Origin: a virus
Length of the DNA stretch: 57,465 bases
IMG/VR virus record: IMGVR_UViG_3300013132_000059
Location: 1 to 57,465 of that record
Strand: one strand, 5' to 3'
The notes under the pieces were generated by a model. That model was not told the origin of the DNA. It ran no database searches and saw nothing but the letters and a program-made list of their open reading frames with translations. Within the stretch, counting starts at the first letter, position 1, and each line of letters starts with the position of its first letter. Below are positions 29,501-36,101 of this stretch, piece after piece. Position numbers and translations under genes: made by a program.

Positions 29501-30390
29501 GTTAGACTAATACCGTTACTCAAACTAAAATTTTTCTTTCCTATAAATTCTTCTTCAACATTAATTTTAGTATTTTCAATTATATCAAATATTTTTATTA
29601 TACCACTTGTATCAATATTATTTTCACTAACATAATATAAGACATCTGGAGCATCCATAGGAACTTGAAAAGTTATTACACCTTCAGTTACAGCAAAATT
29701 ATCTATTCCTTCTAGATATCTAAATTCGGACCCAGTAACTCTATCAGTCTTAATACTAAATGGCTCCGTCAATGAAGATATATCAAACTTATAAGTTTCA
29801 CCTCTATATAATTTTAGTACTGGATTTCTTGTTAATCCATCTGGGCTAAAGAGATAAGCAAAATTATCGCCTTCATCTACTGTGGTAATTGTATAGGTAC
29901 TAACGGTATTAAGTATTTTTGTTCCACTAACAGGTACAATATCAGGACCAAAAGGTAACCAATAATACTGTAAGTAGTTTACAATTTTATCCCAATCAAT
30001 ATGAGGTTCCCAACTATACATCTCTTGTTGATTAAGTCTTTGATGATTATCAGTAATTCCACCTAATACATTAATGGTATTGATATAATCCAAGTAGTCC
30101 TTAAAAAAGTTTATATTTCCTAGATTATCTTGAGAAACTAAAGATGGTTCTAGTTGATAATCTTGTCTATCTTTTAAGGGTGCTTGCAAAAATACATCTG
30201 ATTTTGTTACAGACTTAGCATTTTGTCTACCAATGTAACCATTAAGACGCCGTACAGTTCCATTTTGAATTAAATTATCTACAGTTGCAGCAAGGAATTT
30301 TTTGTTAGAATCAGATCTGAAAAATCTTGGTAGAAATCTTTCTGATTTTCTTTTTTCATTACCATCAATAGGAACTCCAAACTCTTCCAT
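17548..30390 (-). CDS. Giant virion structural protein, 4280 aa
   Basis: A single open frame of 12.8 kb. Residues 1-150 (FLPRFFRSDSNKKFLAATVD, SWEPHIDWDKIVNYLQYYWL) match openings of very large structural proteins in marine T4-like phages. Residues 177-268 are a cupredoxin-like segment related to that in the collagen fibre but without its ligands. Three W/Y-rich carbohydrate-binding-like modules lie near 1424-1469, 1555-1600 and 1738-1782. About 2130-2540 is a seven-blade-type beta-propeller of FG-GAP-like repeats (GKSLSISEDNTLIAIG, YGIGFDACNNNIIIGAPA). Four GxGY...P.I motifs lie around 2850-3330. The ATG overlaps the gp6 stop as TAATG. By position it may replace T4 gp7 or gp8-10 in the baseplate; I see no direct similarity to those. 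Confidence 0.8.
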   Translation of the reverse strand: MEEFGVPIDGNEKRKSERFLPRFFRSDSNKKFLAATVDNLIQNGTVRRLNGYIGRQNAKSVTKSDVFLQAPLKDRQDYQLEPSLVSQDNLGNINFFKDYLDYINTINVLGGITDNHQRLNQQEMYSWEPHIDWDKIVNYLQYYWLPFGPDIVPVSGTKILNTVSTYTITTVDEGDNFAYLFSPDGLTRNPVLKLYRGETYKFDISSLTEPFSIKTDRVTGSEFRYLEGIDNFAVTEGVITFQVPMDAPDVLYYVSENNIDTSGIIKIFDIIENTKINVEEEFIGKKNFSLSNGISLTNGMKIKFVGQVTPKEYEDEIFYVEGVGESIQLIREKSLELAATYTENFTVNFDESNFDQLPYSEVKYAALKKDYITINRASRDRNPWSRYNRWFHQDVIVKTAEILGKQPIFDQAQRGTRPIIEFKPNIKLFNFGSFSKKNVDLVDNFTKDAFSTVEGALGFYIDGVELVSGHRVIFNADKDILVKNRVYKVEFLNLYDEDTGVTSRRIHLALEPDTEPMLNECALVMLGNQYAGQMFWFDGSDWIFAQTKSSVNQSPFFDLFDQDSISLNDNFKYTGSTFKGTKIFSYSQNSGTQDKELGFALSYKNINNIGDILFNFDLSDQTYQYKVNESIVVENIDNKFLKVFSPVGEEKLVNGWTKCRIENTQPIIRIYNDNTRNEFLIDVYDDINNLDDLIVKVYINGIRLDKKYYNVLNDIEYKIVILDNDILESDIVSIKCYAKQRKNNNGHYEFPLNFQNNPENNKIRNFTLGEIIDHVDSIIDHLPNFEGIYPGSGNLRDISNLSSFGTKFVQHSGSLNLSLYHLTDKNASIVKSIDQARDDYGKFKRSFLYNITNVNETLLVREIIDEVLDIVNKGKTKQSPYYFSDMIGYGAKSVFNFTVKDPKTEKYPLSSNFTLKEISPKSLYVYLNEVQLVHDRDYIFTGDGFVRITALKNENDLITLVEYERTDGCFIPSTPTSLGMYPKYEPKKYLDTTLIEPRNVIQGHDGSIILAYDDNRDDLILELEKRIFNNIKVEYDPKLFDIYDYIPGINRNTAYSFQEFNKILSPNFFKWTTLIDTDYTKQLLFLNSNPFTYNYNEAVNNDGDSLQGFWRGIYKWYYDTDRIHICPWESLGFSIKPSWWDQVYGPAPYTNNNLILWNDLKDAIVREPNKPIKKHPKFIRPHLVNIPVDEIGNLLNPIETNITSSIFNIKTDKGFIFGDQGPVENTWRRSSYYAFSLIKTILLMQPNKVFALLYDRSKIIRNQADQLVYKDTGLRLRLKDILTTSIFSDNSRVQTSGLVNYVTDYLISDNTNAINQYRYDLKNLTNKLSHRLGGFSSREKFNLILDSKSVSSSSGVFVPKENYKIFLNSSSPIKKLFYSGVIITKLLTKSGLGYEIKGYSQTQPYFYYYSWDKPGYNINVGGISESYIEWNSNQRYVAGNIVKINNLFYRVKISHTSSTLPSYDLLQKIPELPIVGGRDANLRSSFIKESVMLNYGTILLSIQEVVDFLQGYGEYLKDQGFEFDEFNTNLKVITNWDTSIKEFLFWTTQNWSSGVDQYTEWESDKSYKEDNIVYYEGEFYRAIRDHITSSFFDINYYIKLNELNSSGAAAISLSPSALKINLNLSYSVVDDLRETNNVYEIFSADGVKYDPQLLSYVRYDNKFSLYPKTETGIYGAAIYLVQKEHVLIIDNTSQFNDIIYNLETGYRQEKIRIAGYKTIDWNGSFDAPGFIYDQSIIKEWIPWTDYSLGDIIKYKEFYYTANETIPGSEEFDNNYWIRIEDKPESSLLPNWDYKALQFTDFYDLDSDNFDINQQRIAQHLIGYQKRQYLENIIKNDVSEFKFYQGMITEKGTVNSLNKLFDVLSANNTDSIDFIEEWAVRVGEYGASDAFEEVEFVLDESQFKIEPQALELVPTINNALTDYVIRQTKNDVYLKPKNYSDNIWPVNENYRPFLKTPGFCRLDMVKYALDKKDDILLVDPLILEDGDYIWCAFENKINEFKDDWSIYRVNHLDLVITNIVNVNKRTQVTFNINPKLMVNDIIIFKNNQGIGVIEKVVQVNDKVVQFNLISKIEVPGIAPLKTFKIAKYRFENIDQLEVPKYIRPVTELWPYGEIVWFNNNSDHIIWQNLPVYSQKEISDSILTIGSRLGQYVCISKDANILLISSNNQVRVYKKSNLNWIKSQVIEDSNTTNFGKSLSISEDNTLIAIGCNLNSNGCVKIYKLSITGDYDLRQSLVNPEQVYTNTPILDNFYGYKIRFTKKQVGESYQYSLFISSTNGVSISGKIYIYDATLSDINLSTNQIPFQIFDRLEPSDCDEEPFAYDFDVNKDGSILVLSACLNDGGKVYAYERKVDFYQRQQILDLPGRTERFGFAMAISDSGELLAISSTYETVDYTNQGRVRIYKTENALDDSTVPPVNYTLLQTIDNRNAESDEVLGEQYGYYLKFANDEKTLVIFSKYGDSSKDLLIGEDSSRINRDSGRIDVYDRYITKYIFSESLPTPNSIEEYGIGFDACNNNIIIGAPAANSIGKVYVYSKKNNEYSWRLYLEQQPKIDINGFKKIFLYNKKTSQLVSYVDIIDPVQGKIAGVAEQEIKYKTYYDPAIYNFQTNSNTIKVNIDDGMNWLDKHVGMLWWDLRRAKFLDSTMGDVTFRNFTWNSLYPTASIDIYEWVESRYTPDQWDTLSGTEEGFTRNISGTSLYGNKIYSVKRKFDSISKTFSNVYYFWVKNKKITPAVNGRKVNAVDITGQIANPINYGIKYIQFLSPNSFGLANVYNVVEDKNVVLSVQYWTVPEKEKLIIHNEWKIISENEKTKIPTELERKWFDSLIGSDENGYTVPDINLSPKQKYGVKFKPRQSMFINRIEAVKQFIERFNYEIKNIQIDNLDLSDFFKKDEIPNSIYGLYDYIIDTEDELQFISAESHRQAFIKPIIKSGKIIDVEFTNRGLNYKFAPEIKITGLGKDAVLKSEINDQGIIIKIIIVNPGQGYDINSTSLTIRPLTALVRTNESNLWSMFSYNSNSRTWTKIKTQEYDVTNFWNYVDWYSDGYNQFTKVDYIINATYELFTLNVNIGQLVKVNNPGSDWLLLQKYSDTIDIDYTRSYKVIGRQNGSIQLSAKFYDYPLTSLGFDGSLYDINLYDGFGSIEFRIILNSLKNKLLVDDRRQIYLKLFFVTLRYVLSEQLFVDWISKTSFIKALHNVGSLRQKINYNSDNLPDFEKYIQEVKPYRSKIREFTSIYSNIENSQSLITDFDLPSYLKDLKIQALSTNFQNSLVTVNDLDLVNQEPWKSWYSNIGFNITEIKISDSGSGYLNRPIIEFEGPCTRPAKARAFIVKGSIAKIEILDQGEGYFIPPKVIINSNISKDGTIAKAYAVIGSNLIRTNKISMKFDRYLKEKFEDIRPITIEDTFEGNNVQTIFRLRYKPNLNSNTVVVKINEQDQVIGSFNINPLTSLSRGFTEYYAEIVFVEPPDDNSIIKVTYQKDFVHLNALERIYHYYDPQSGMIGRDFAQLMNGIDYGGVNIIGVGFEKPNSWDGVYGWGEKAWDASVPTDDEIYDTIIDGGNLNASSAYRTASGLRADDIIIDGDGFITPNTSPAPEEMLPGHVVDSVAITVFERSLTTSSNITSNNFVSDGVNKSFKISQYPNNKNAIIVKINNHILKPNIDYKFNYDNLIVILNDPAPISSVISVTSLGFNGENLLINDLQVVSENTNTIITDVDWQENIVAYTLVSGDITNHELFRTENLQTLDNKIGIRFPFELEIGQVVNYSIFLGDTLNQSIVSRETIVSNGTSKKYYLNNPVGKKIPLDPNTIVRINDIILNSTDSFKYTLSNNNLVYDIPAGKADIDIYSLNDYIIYINGEQVELGIGYTLDLINSKLNIKTNYYKDQAEVIVTVIKDADYFIRTDTDGTYIQFKSAYTAGSEIEVIAMFNHDILNIERKYYIIEPKLNNFFNSVYYLSLVQISAGIFTFDREVLDSSYIWVTKNKKLLTPNIDYILLDDKKSIRIAGQPSPTDKFGIITFSGNVVRNPVSFMKFKDMLNRFHYKRITRNRTTNLEVDLHYNDKELFVEDPSKINNAPGVLYVNGERIEYYFRVGNRIGQLRRGTYGTGVPTVHKKFTKVYDIGDSETVPYEDEDIIYRISDVDFNDSTKTITIPFVANKNNIEVFIGTRRLKKNQYILHNKDVHPESPEGDEVQLAEFTTDGINHGTTSNRIGYVVLKEMPLPNIPITVVIKKLTYWGDPDKSLSESNNKVAYFLKYNVENIVGTELSADSGLYSADSDDIIMDEE

Positions 30391-33300
30391 TAATAATTCC
30401 CTAATCCACTTATAATTCTTTGTTGACTTACAATATTTGAACTAATTGATATTGCACCTTCAGCATTAAGTTGACTGGCTGTAAGTGTATCTATGACTTC
30501 AATATCATCACTTGTAGTACCATTTATAAAAATTTGATCACTTTCACTAGTAATTTCAAATAAACTTCCAAATTTTAAATTACTTTGACGGGGCACTATT
30601 ACTACATTAACAAGATAAGGAACCACTCTATTCATTATGTACGTGACTAATTCACTAAAATAAAAACTATCCCCAAAATCCCAATTTTCAACAGTAAAAA
30701 ATTCATTAATTGCAGCCAAAACTTTTGCTTTTATTTCATTATCACTAATAGTTTGTTCTGAATTTTTTACTAATTTAAAAATAGCACGTAAATTAGGATT
30801 GGCTTGTGGCCCAAATAAAACTTTATATTTTACTGAATGATAAACGATTTCATCACTCATTGCCTTAATAGAATTTAATGATGAACTCATTGTGATACTT
30901 AATTGATCACTACTAGGTGGTAATGGTTCTGTATCTAAAGAACCTGCTAGCCATCTTCTAAATTCTAAATCATAATTTCTTGTCAGTACATAAAGATCAA
31001 TAATATTTGTTTGACCAGGATCTAATCTTGTTTCATAATCTGCACTATGAACATATTGAAACTTAAGATCAGATCTTCCTAAAAACACTTTATAATCTAA
31101 ATTATAAACCAATCTACCTTCTTTTGTACTATATTTGGCCACTGTATTATTGTCAATAAAATAATAATATTGACCATCACTGCTGCTTAAAGGTGCTTGT
31201 GATTCAGTTTCAAAAATAATAATATTTGAACTACTTGTGTATCTGTAATCATATTGACCTGTTAGAGTTTCATACTTTTCTAATACAACAAAATTACCAT
31301 AGTCTAATTTCCATTTAGAATTATTTACTATGGATACTAGACCAATTTTTAATACTGGTTCGTTGTTTAGATTATTATCTATTTGACTAATATATATGTT
31401 ATTATTATACAGTACAAAATCATCTTTAGAATATGTGGATGTTGCATTCCATACAGTATAGTAAGGTACAACTAGTGTATCAAATAAATCAGGATCATCA
31501 ACAACTCCGTCATCATTGCTATCGAAAAAACTTAATTCTATTTTTTTATTGTCAACATAGCCATCAGAACCAATAAAATCATTGATTATTTCCCACTCCA
31601 AATCGTAAGTAAATGATTTAGTGGAGTTTGGTTTATTATTGATTGATAGGAGTTTGATCTTATCCTTTACAATTGTATTTGATCTTGTATCAAATACCTT
31701 ATTTGTGCTGTCAAAATAAAATCTAACTTTTTTATCACTTTCAAAAATATACCTAAGTCTTCTAGAAGTTACAGTATAAAATTCGCTATTAGTTGTAAAA
31801 AGTAATAACCAACTAGCGTCTAATTTTTGATTAGTTGTGTCCCCTGCTTTACCTATATTAAAGCTACTAACTATGTTTAAATCATTTTCAAATATAATTT
31901 TCCATGATTTAGTAGGTACATCATATCTCAGTCCAAATGGTTTATTTGAAAATATTAAATTAACCATTGTACTAATTATAGTATCTGTTAAATTAGTTTT
32001 CCAACTAGGGATAATTTGTTCTAAAATAGCATTTGATGGTATTTCATTACTGAGTTTTATTGGTCCAGTACCATCCGTTAATTCTGCTACACTGCCATTT
32101 TCACTAACACTTATTACTTTGGCCCATACATATTCACAAGCATAAGGTGTATTTTCTGATACTGTTTCTAAAATATTACCTTTATTTTTATTAAAATATT
32201 TTCCTGTTGGTGGTATGAATTTTAATATGGAGCCAACTTCTAAATTCCTTAATATGGTCGTAACATCGTAGCCTACAATATTATTACTGGCATCTGTAAG
32301 ATATCCAGTACTTTCATTTGAACTTGATGTTTTTTGGACCCATTTATAATTTAAATCAGTACCAATTCTTATTCTACTAAACTTATTATAATAATAATTT
32401 CTTATACTAGTTTCTTTTAGAATAGGTAAAATTTTATTATAAATTATACCTTCAATATCCACAGTAGTAGAGTAACTAAATTTATAAGTATCTTCAAACT
32501 CTTCTTTGTAGATTATACCATCATCACTAAACAAATTTGTACTACTATACTTTCCAGTAGGATCTATTAAATCAAAATATCTACTAATACCACTGCTACT
32601 TCTATTAATTGCTTTAACTTTTAGTATATCTTGGTTAACACTAAGAGGACTTAAATTATAGTCCTCACCAGTTATCATTCTATTTTGAGTATAATAAGTA
32701 CTTGGTGCTTTTAATTTAATTTGTTCATTAGATTCAGGACCAGCACTATTACTAACTGATGTTTGTAAATTCATTGCAATGCTAAGAACTTCTAATTGAC
32801 CACTATTACTAAAATAGGGAACGTCAATAGTAACACTACGCATATCTTTAGGATTAATTATGTAAGATAAAGCGTTGCTAGTTCTATAGTATATTCTAAA
32901 AGTTCCTAAAGGTAAATTACCAAAAGTGCCATCACTAAATGCAACACTAACCCTATCATTTACTCTTGTAATTACGCTGTATATGTTTCTTATATTTTTA
33001 TCTAAACTATTGTAAATTACATTATTAGCCTCAAAATTAGGCACCTGGGCCCAATATTCCATTTCTACACCTCTTGAGTCTAATTTATAGAGCCAAACAT
33101 CTGTATCATTGATGTTCACTGCATCAATATCTATAATTTCATTAGTACTTGGCTGGTCGATAGTAAATGAACCAGTCTGTAAAGTACCTTGTCTAAAATG
33201 ACTGAAAAATCCGTTGGCTGTACTTGCACTACCTTTACCATCATCTCTATAGATAAAACTTAAGTTGTTTCCACCTAATGGGGGATCTTCTACAATGTCC

Positions 33301-33968
33301 TTGCCATCTTTAATTATAGTACTGGTAATTTCAAACTGCATAGTTCTACCATCAACAGTTTTATTAAATCCATAAACTGGTATAGTAGTTCCAGTAGTTT
33401 GTATTCTATATTGTTCTGTAGGAATACTATAAACCACAGCCTTATTATTTGGAGATCCAAATTGGGCAGTGATAGGCATAGCACTATTAATTACTCTTAT
33501 GAATTGATCGAACCACTCATTGTTGCTAGGGTCATTCCATAAAATTTCTTGTCCTGCTAAGTTTCTACCATTACTATCAATTACAGTTTCCGTAGTAGTG
33601 ACACTTTGCCATTTTAATAACCCATTAGCAGCTATATTTCTTTTGGCATTATAACTCAATGTACGTGCTAGTCTTAGTATACTTTCCCTACGTTCAGCAA
33701 GTTCTAAGAAGTTTTCTCTAGCATTAAGATCTACACGAAATGCTATACTTTGTCCTAAAAAAGCAATCATATCTATTAGAGCAAGATATTCACTGCTTTC
33801 TATATAATCGTTAAAATCTTCTGGGTAATTTTGTCTCAAATAGTCAATCATTACTCTGCGTAAATTTTCAAAATCATAACTTTGAAAATCAGCATTACGA
33901 AAACTTTGATATATTCTACGCCAGTCTTCGGCTACTAGTAATCTATTTTGTCTATCAGTAGATGACAT
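30390..33968 (-). CDS. gp6: Baseplate wedge protein gp6
   Basis: The N-terminus (DWRRIYQSFRNADFQSYDFE, RVMIDYLRQNYPEDFNDYIE, LIDMIAFLGQSIAFRVDLN) is the hallmark of gp6, whose dimers form the inner ring of the T4 baseplate wedge. A gpJ-like core follows (YTQNRMITGEDYNL, then NQDILKVKAINRSSSG). T4 gp6 has 660 residues and this has 1192, so there are large insertions. One, at about 836-888 (VWNATSTYSKDDFVLYNNN), is the same W/Y module found in the giant protein and the split glycosyltransferase. The C-terminal 130 residues (LRAIFKLVKNSEQTISDNEI, NRVVPYLVNVVIVPRQ) rejoin the family. AAGGAT lies 7 bases before the ATG. Followed without a gap by the giant protein. Confidence 0.93.
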   Translation of the reverse strand: MSSTDRQNRLLVAEDWRRIYQSFRNADFQSYDFENLRRVMIDYLRQNYPEDFNDYIESSEYLALIDMIAFLGQSIAFRVDLNARENFLELAERRESILRLARTLSYNAKRNIAANGLLKWQSVTTTETVIDSNGRNLAGQEILWNDPSNNEWFDQFIRVINSAMPITAQFGSPNNKAVVYSIPTEQYRIQTTGTTIPVYGFNKTVDGRTMQFEITSTIIKDGKDIVEDPPLGGNNLSFIYRDDGKGSASTANGFFSHFRQGTLQTGSFTIDQPSTNEIIDIDAVNINDTDVWLYKLDSRGVEMEYWAQVPNFEANNVIYNSLDKNIRNIYSVITRVNDRVSVAFSDGTFGNLPLGTFRIYYRTSNALSYIINPKDMRSVTIDVPYFSNSGQLEVLSIAMNLQTSVSNSAGPESNEQIKLKAPSTYYTQNRMITGEDYNLSPLSVNQDILKVKAINRSSSGISRYFDLIDPTGKYSSTNLFSDDGIIYKEEFEDTYKFSYSTTVDIEGIIYNKILPILKETSIRNYYYNKFSRIRIGTDLNYKWVQKTSSSNESTGYLTDASNNIVGYDVTTILRNLEVGSILKFIPPTGKYFNKNKGNILETVSENTPYACEYVWAKVISVSENGSVAELTDGTGPIKLSNEIPSNAILEQIIPSWKTNLTDTIISTMVNLIFSNKPFGLRYDVPTKSWKIIFENDLNIVSSFNIGKAGDTTNQKLDASWLLLFTTNSEFYTVTSRRLRYIFESDKKVRFYFDSTNKVFDTRSNTIVKDKIKLLSINNKPNSTKSFTYDLEWEIINDFIGSDGYVDNKKIELSFFDSNDDGVVDDPDLFDTLVVPYYTVWNATSTYSKDDFVLYNNNIYISQIDNNLNNEPVLKIGLVSIVNNSKWKLDYGNFVVLEKYETLTGQYDYRYTSSSNIIIFETESQAPLSSSDGQYYYFIDNNTVAKYSTKEGRLVYNLDYKVFLGRSDLKFQYVHSADYETRLDPGQTNIIDLYVLTRNYDLEFRRWLAGSLDTEPLPPSSDQLSITMSSSLNSIKAMSDEIVYHSVKYKVLFGPQANPNLRAIFKLVKNSEQTISDNEIKAKVLAAINEFFTVENWDFGDSFYFSELVTYIMNRVVPYLVNVVIVPRQSNLKFGSLFEITSESDQIFINGTTSDDIEVIDTLTASQLNAEGAISISSNIVSQQRIISGLGNY

Positions 33969-33986
33969 ATATTATCCTTATCGCAA

Positions 33987-33993
33987 TATTTAT
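33987..33993 (-). promoter_or_regulatory. Late-promoter-like motif ATAAATA
   Basis: Minus strand reads caaATAAATATTgc, ending 18 bases before the gp6 ATG at 33968 and before its AAGGAT ribosome site. Nearly identical to the motif at 39906-39912 over more than 12 bases, including flanking CAA and GC. Confidence 0.65.
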
Positions 33994-34014
33994 TTGCAAT
34001 TTAAAACTGCTAGT

Positions 34015-34455
34015 TTAACCAGTTAGCCCTGCACTTTGATCAAATCTAAAACGTAATACTTCACTCACGTTATAAGGTGAATAAGTTAGTTGACATTCAA
34101 TTTGAATCCCTGATTCATATGCTGTGATGACAACTTCATCTGCTGTAACTCTTGGGTCATAATTAATAATTCTTTCTACATCTTTTATTATTAATTCTTT
34201 TAAATCTTCAGTCATAGGTTCAAAAATACAGTCCCAAATAATAGTGCCAAAGGTGGGATCACTGAGTTTTTCACCTTGTTTTATGTGAAAATGGTTAATT
34301 ATATCCTGTTTTATAAGGCTCATATCATATAAACTATAGTTTTCGCTATCCTCACTTATAGTACTGAATCCCCTATAAGTCCTTGGTAGAGGTGGTAAAT
34401 CTTTAGGTGGATTACCTTTTACAACTATTTTTTCATATAATCTTTGAATTGCCAT
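34015..34455 (-). CDS. gp25: Baseplate wedge protein gp25
   Basis: 146 residues, against 132 in T4. The core SLIKQDIINHFHIKQGEKL, then DPTFGTIIWDCIFEPM and IIKDVERIINYDPRV, is the gp25/GPW family, conserved from phage wedges to type VI secretion sheaths, where it nucleates sheath assembly. The N-terminal 45 residues (KIVVKGNPPKDLPPLPRTYR) are a Pro-rich extension. ATG at 34455 lies eight bases after the gp5 stop, without a clear ribosome site; a TAAATAC sits just before it. Position between gp5 and gp6 matches the T4-like baseplate block. Confidence 0.93.
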   Translation of the reverse strand: MAIQRLYEKIVVKGNPPKDLPPLPRTYRGFSTISEDSENYSLYDMSLIKQDIINHFHIKQGEKLSDPTFGTIIWDCIFEPMTEDLKELIIKDVERIINYDPRVTADEVVITAYESGIQIECQLTYSPYNVSEVLRFRFDQSAGLTG

Positions 34456-34463
34456 ACTAGTAT

Positions 34464-36101
34464 TTAATCACGTTTGTTCTTGGCAAAGGTATCTAGTTTT
34501 GTTGTATACTTTTTAAAATATTCAGGCTTGAATAAGAAATCGCCTGTATCCTCATTTCTTCCTTCAATATCCCTATCAGTTTTATCAGGCTTAAATTCTA
34601 AAGGATCCAAGTTCTCATGATGCTGCCAGGGCTCTTTAATAGGCACTCTACGCATAATAGTTTGAAATAATTCATTACCTTCTTGGTCTGGAACACTGTG
34701 AACTTTGAGTAATTTGGGTAATTCTGCTTCATCTGCTACACTGGCCTGTGATGCTCCTGGGCCATTCATATGTATATTTGGTGCTGTTTCTATAATATTA
34801 CCACCAGATCTAGTTTCGTTAGTACCACCGCTGGTCATATAAATGTGTCCACCTACACTGATATCATAGTAATCAGCAGCATAGTGTCTAAAAGCATTGC
34901 TATGATAAATGTCAACTCTACCTACAACCTTTTGTTTATATTCTTGTTCTATAGTTTCATCACGTTTCATTTTAATGTGTATTTTTTGATTTTCGTCAAC
35001 CATTAAAATATGATCTTTTAGAACATGAGTATGCATTTCTTCCTTAACTTTAATATTAAAGTTGCGTCCTGCTTCCATATTAATATCACGATCCGCATAT
35101 AGATTAAAGTCATTTTTAGTATGCACACTGATACTATCTTCACAGAATATGTCCATTTTACCATCACTGCTTAATTCTATCCAACTTGTGCCCCTAGCAT
35201 TACCTATATAGATGAGATCTTCACTGTTATGTAATAAGATTTGATGCCCAGTACGTGTACGTATGCGTATGAGTTCATTATGTGGTATTTTGTTGTCACC
35301 TTTTTCACCATCTTCTACAGTGGCATAATCTGGTGGTCCTTCACTAGCATTAGTTTTACGTTCAAACTTGTCATCACCGTCATCCATAACAAAACTACTG
35401 CCACCTAATCTGCTTATAGGAGCACCGGTAATTTCATGTTCTGCCTTACCTACTTTGCCTGTTGGACCATCTTTGTCTATAGGTCCAGGTGTACTAATAC
35501 CAAATACCATGCTAGGTACTTCACGTCTAGCACTGGTTGTAGTTATACCTCTTATGTCATCTAACATCAACCCTTGTTCTTTTAAGCGATCCACAAAATA
35601 TTTGTGTTTAGGTTTTTTAACTTTGGTAGTATCTTTGGGCAGGGGTTGATCAATTTTTTTATTATATTCTGCTACTGGTTCACGTTCTTCCTCACCATCA
35701 ACATGAAATCCTGTACTTGCATATCCAGGAGTCATAAAATTCATGTCTAAATCTAAAGTACATGCTATCCAATAGCCTTGTTTAGGATCACTGTCAATAA
35801 AAATTACAATTACAGTGCTGCCTACATCTGGTGGTATAGCCCAAAAGCCATAACTTTTTTGTGTACCATCATAGGTATTCTCTTGGCTATTAAATTCAAG
35901 TCCAGTTTGTCCCCAAAAAGGACTAGCATATTTTACAACATATAATTGTCCTTCGGCTTTGGGAGCATTACCAACTTGTCTTAATAATTGTACTTCCAAA
36001 CTACCCATGTACTTTGGATCTAAGTGACTGACTACTTTAGCAAGATAAGGTCCTGTAAGATTACTACCACTTTCTATCGAACCACGTGACTCTTCACTCA
36101 T
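34464..36101 (-). CDS. gp5: Baseplate central spike / hub protein gp5 (no lysozyme domain)
   Basis: 545 residues from the ATG at 36101, which overlaps the upstream stop as TAATG. A GTG at 36110 in the same frame is less likely, because AGGAG sits only one base before it but about ten before the ATG. Residues about 15-125 form the OB-fold of gp5/VgrG (GPYLAKVVSHLDPKYMGSLE, WAIPPDVGSTVIVIFIDSDP). Residues about 275-440 are the repeat-rich triple-stranded beta-helix (DLNLYAD-type and MEAGRNFNIKV steps, SVGGHIYMTSGG). The T4 lysozyme domain that normally lies between them is absent; in its place is a linker with ITTTSARREVPSM. It should form the trimeric membrane-piercing needle under the tube. 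Confidence 0.9.
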   Translation of the reverse strand: MSEESRGSIESGSNLTGPYLAKVVSHLDPKYMGSLEVQLLRQVGNAPKAEGQLYVVKYASPFWGQTGLEFNSQENTYDGTQKSYGFWAIPPDVGSTVIVIFIDSDPKQGYWIACTLDLDMNFMTPGYASTGFHVDGEEEREPVAEYNKKIDQPLPKDTTKVKKPKHKYFVDRLKEQGLMLDDIRGITTTSARREVPSMVFGISTPGPIDKDGPTGKVGKAEHEITGAPISRLGGSSFVMDDGDDKFERKTNASEGPPDYATVEDGEKGDNKIPHNELIRIRTRTGHQILLHNSEDLIYIGNARGTSWIELSSDGKMDIFCEDSISVHTKNDFNLYADRDINMEAGRNFNIKVKEEMHTHVLKDHILMVDENQKIHIKMKRDETIEQEYKQKVVGRVDIYHSNAFRHYAADYYDISVGGHIYMTSGGTNETRSGGNIIETAPNIHMNGPGASQASVADEAELPKLLKVHSVPDQEGNELFQTIMRRVPIKEPWQHHENLDPLEFKPDKTDRDIEGRNEDTGDFLFKPEYFKKYTTKLDTFAKNKRD

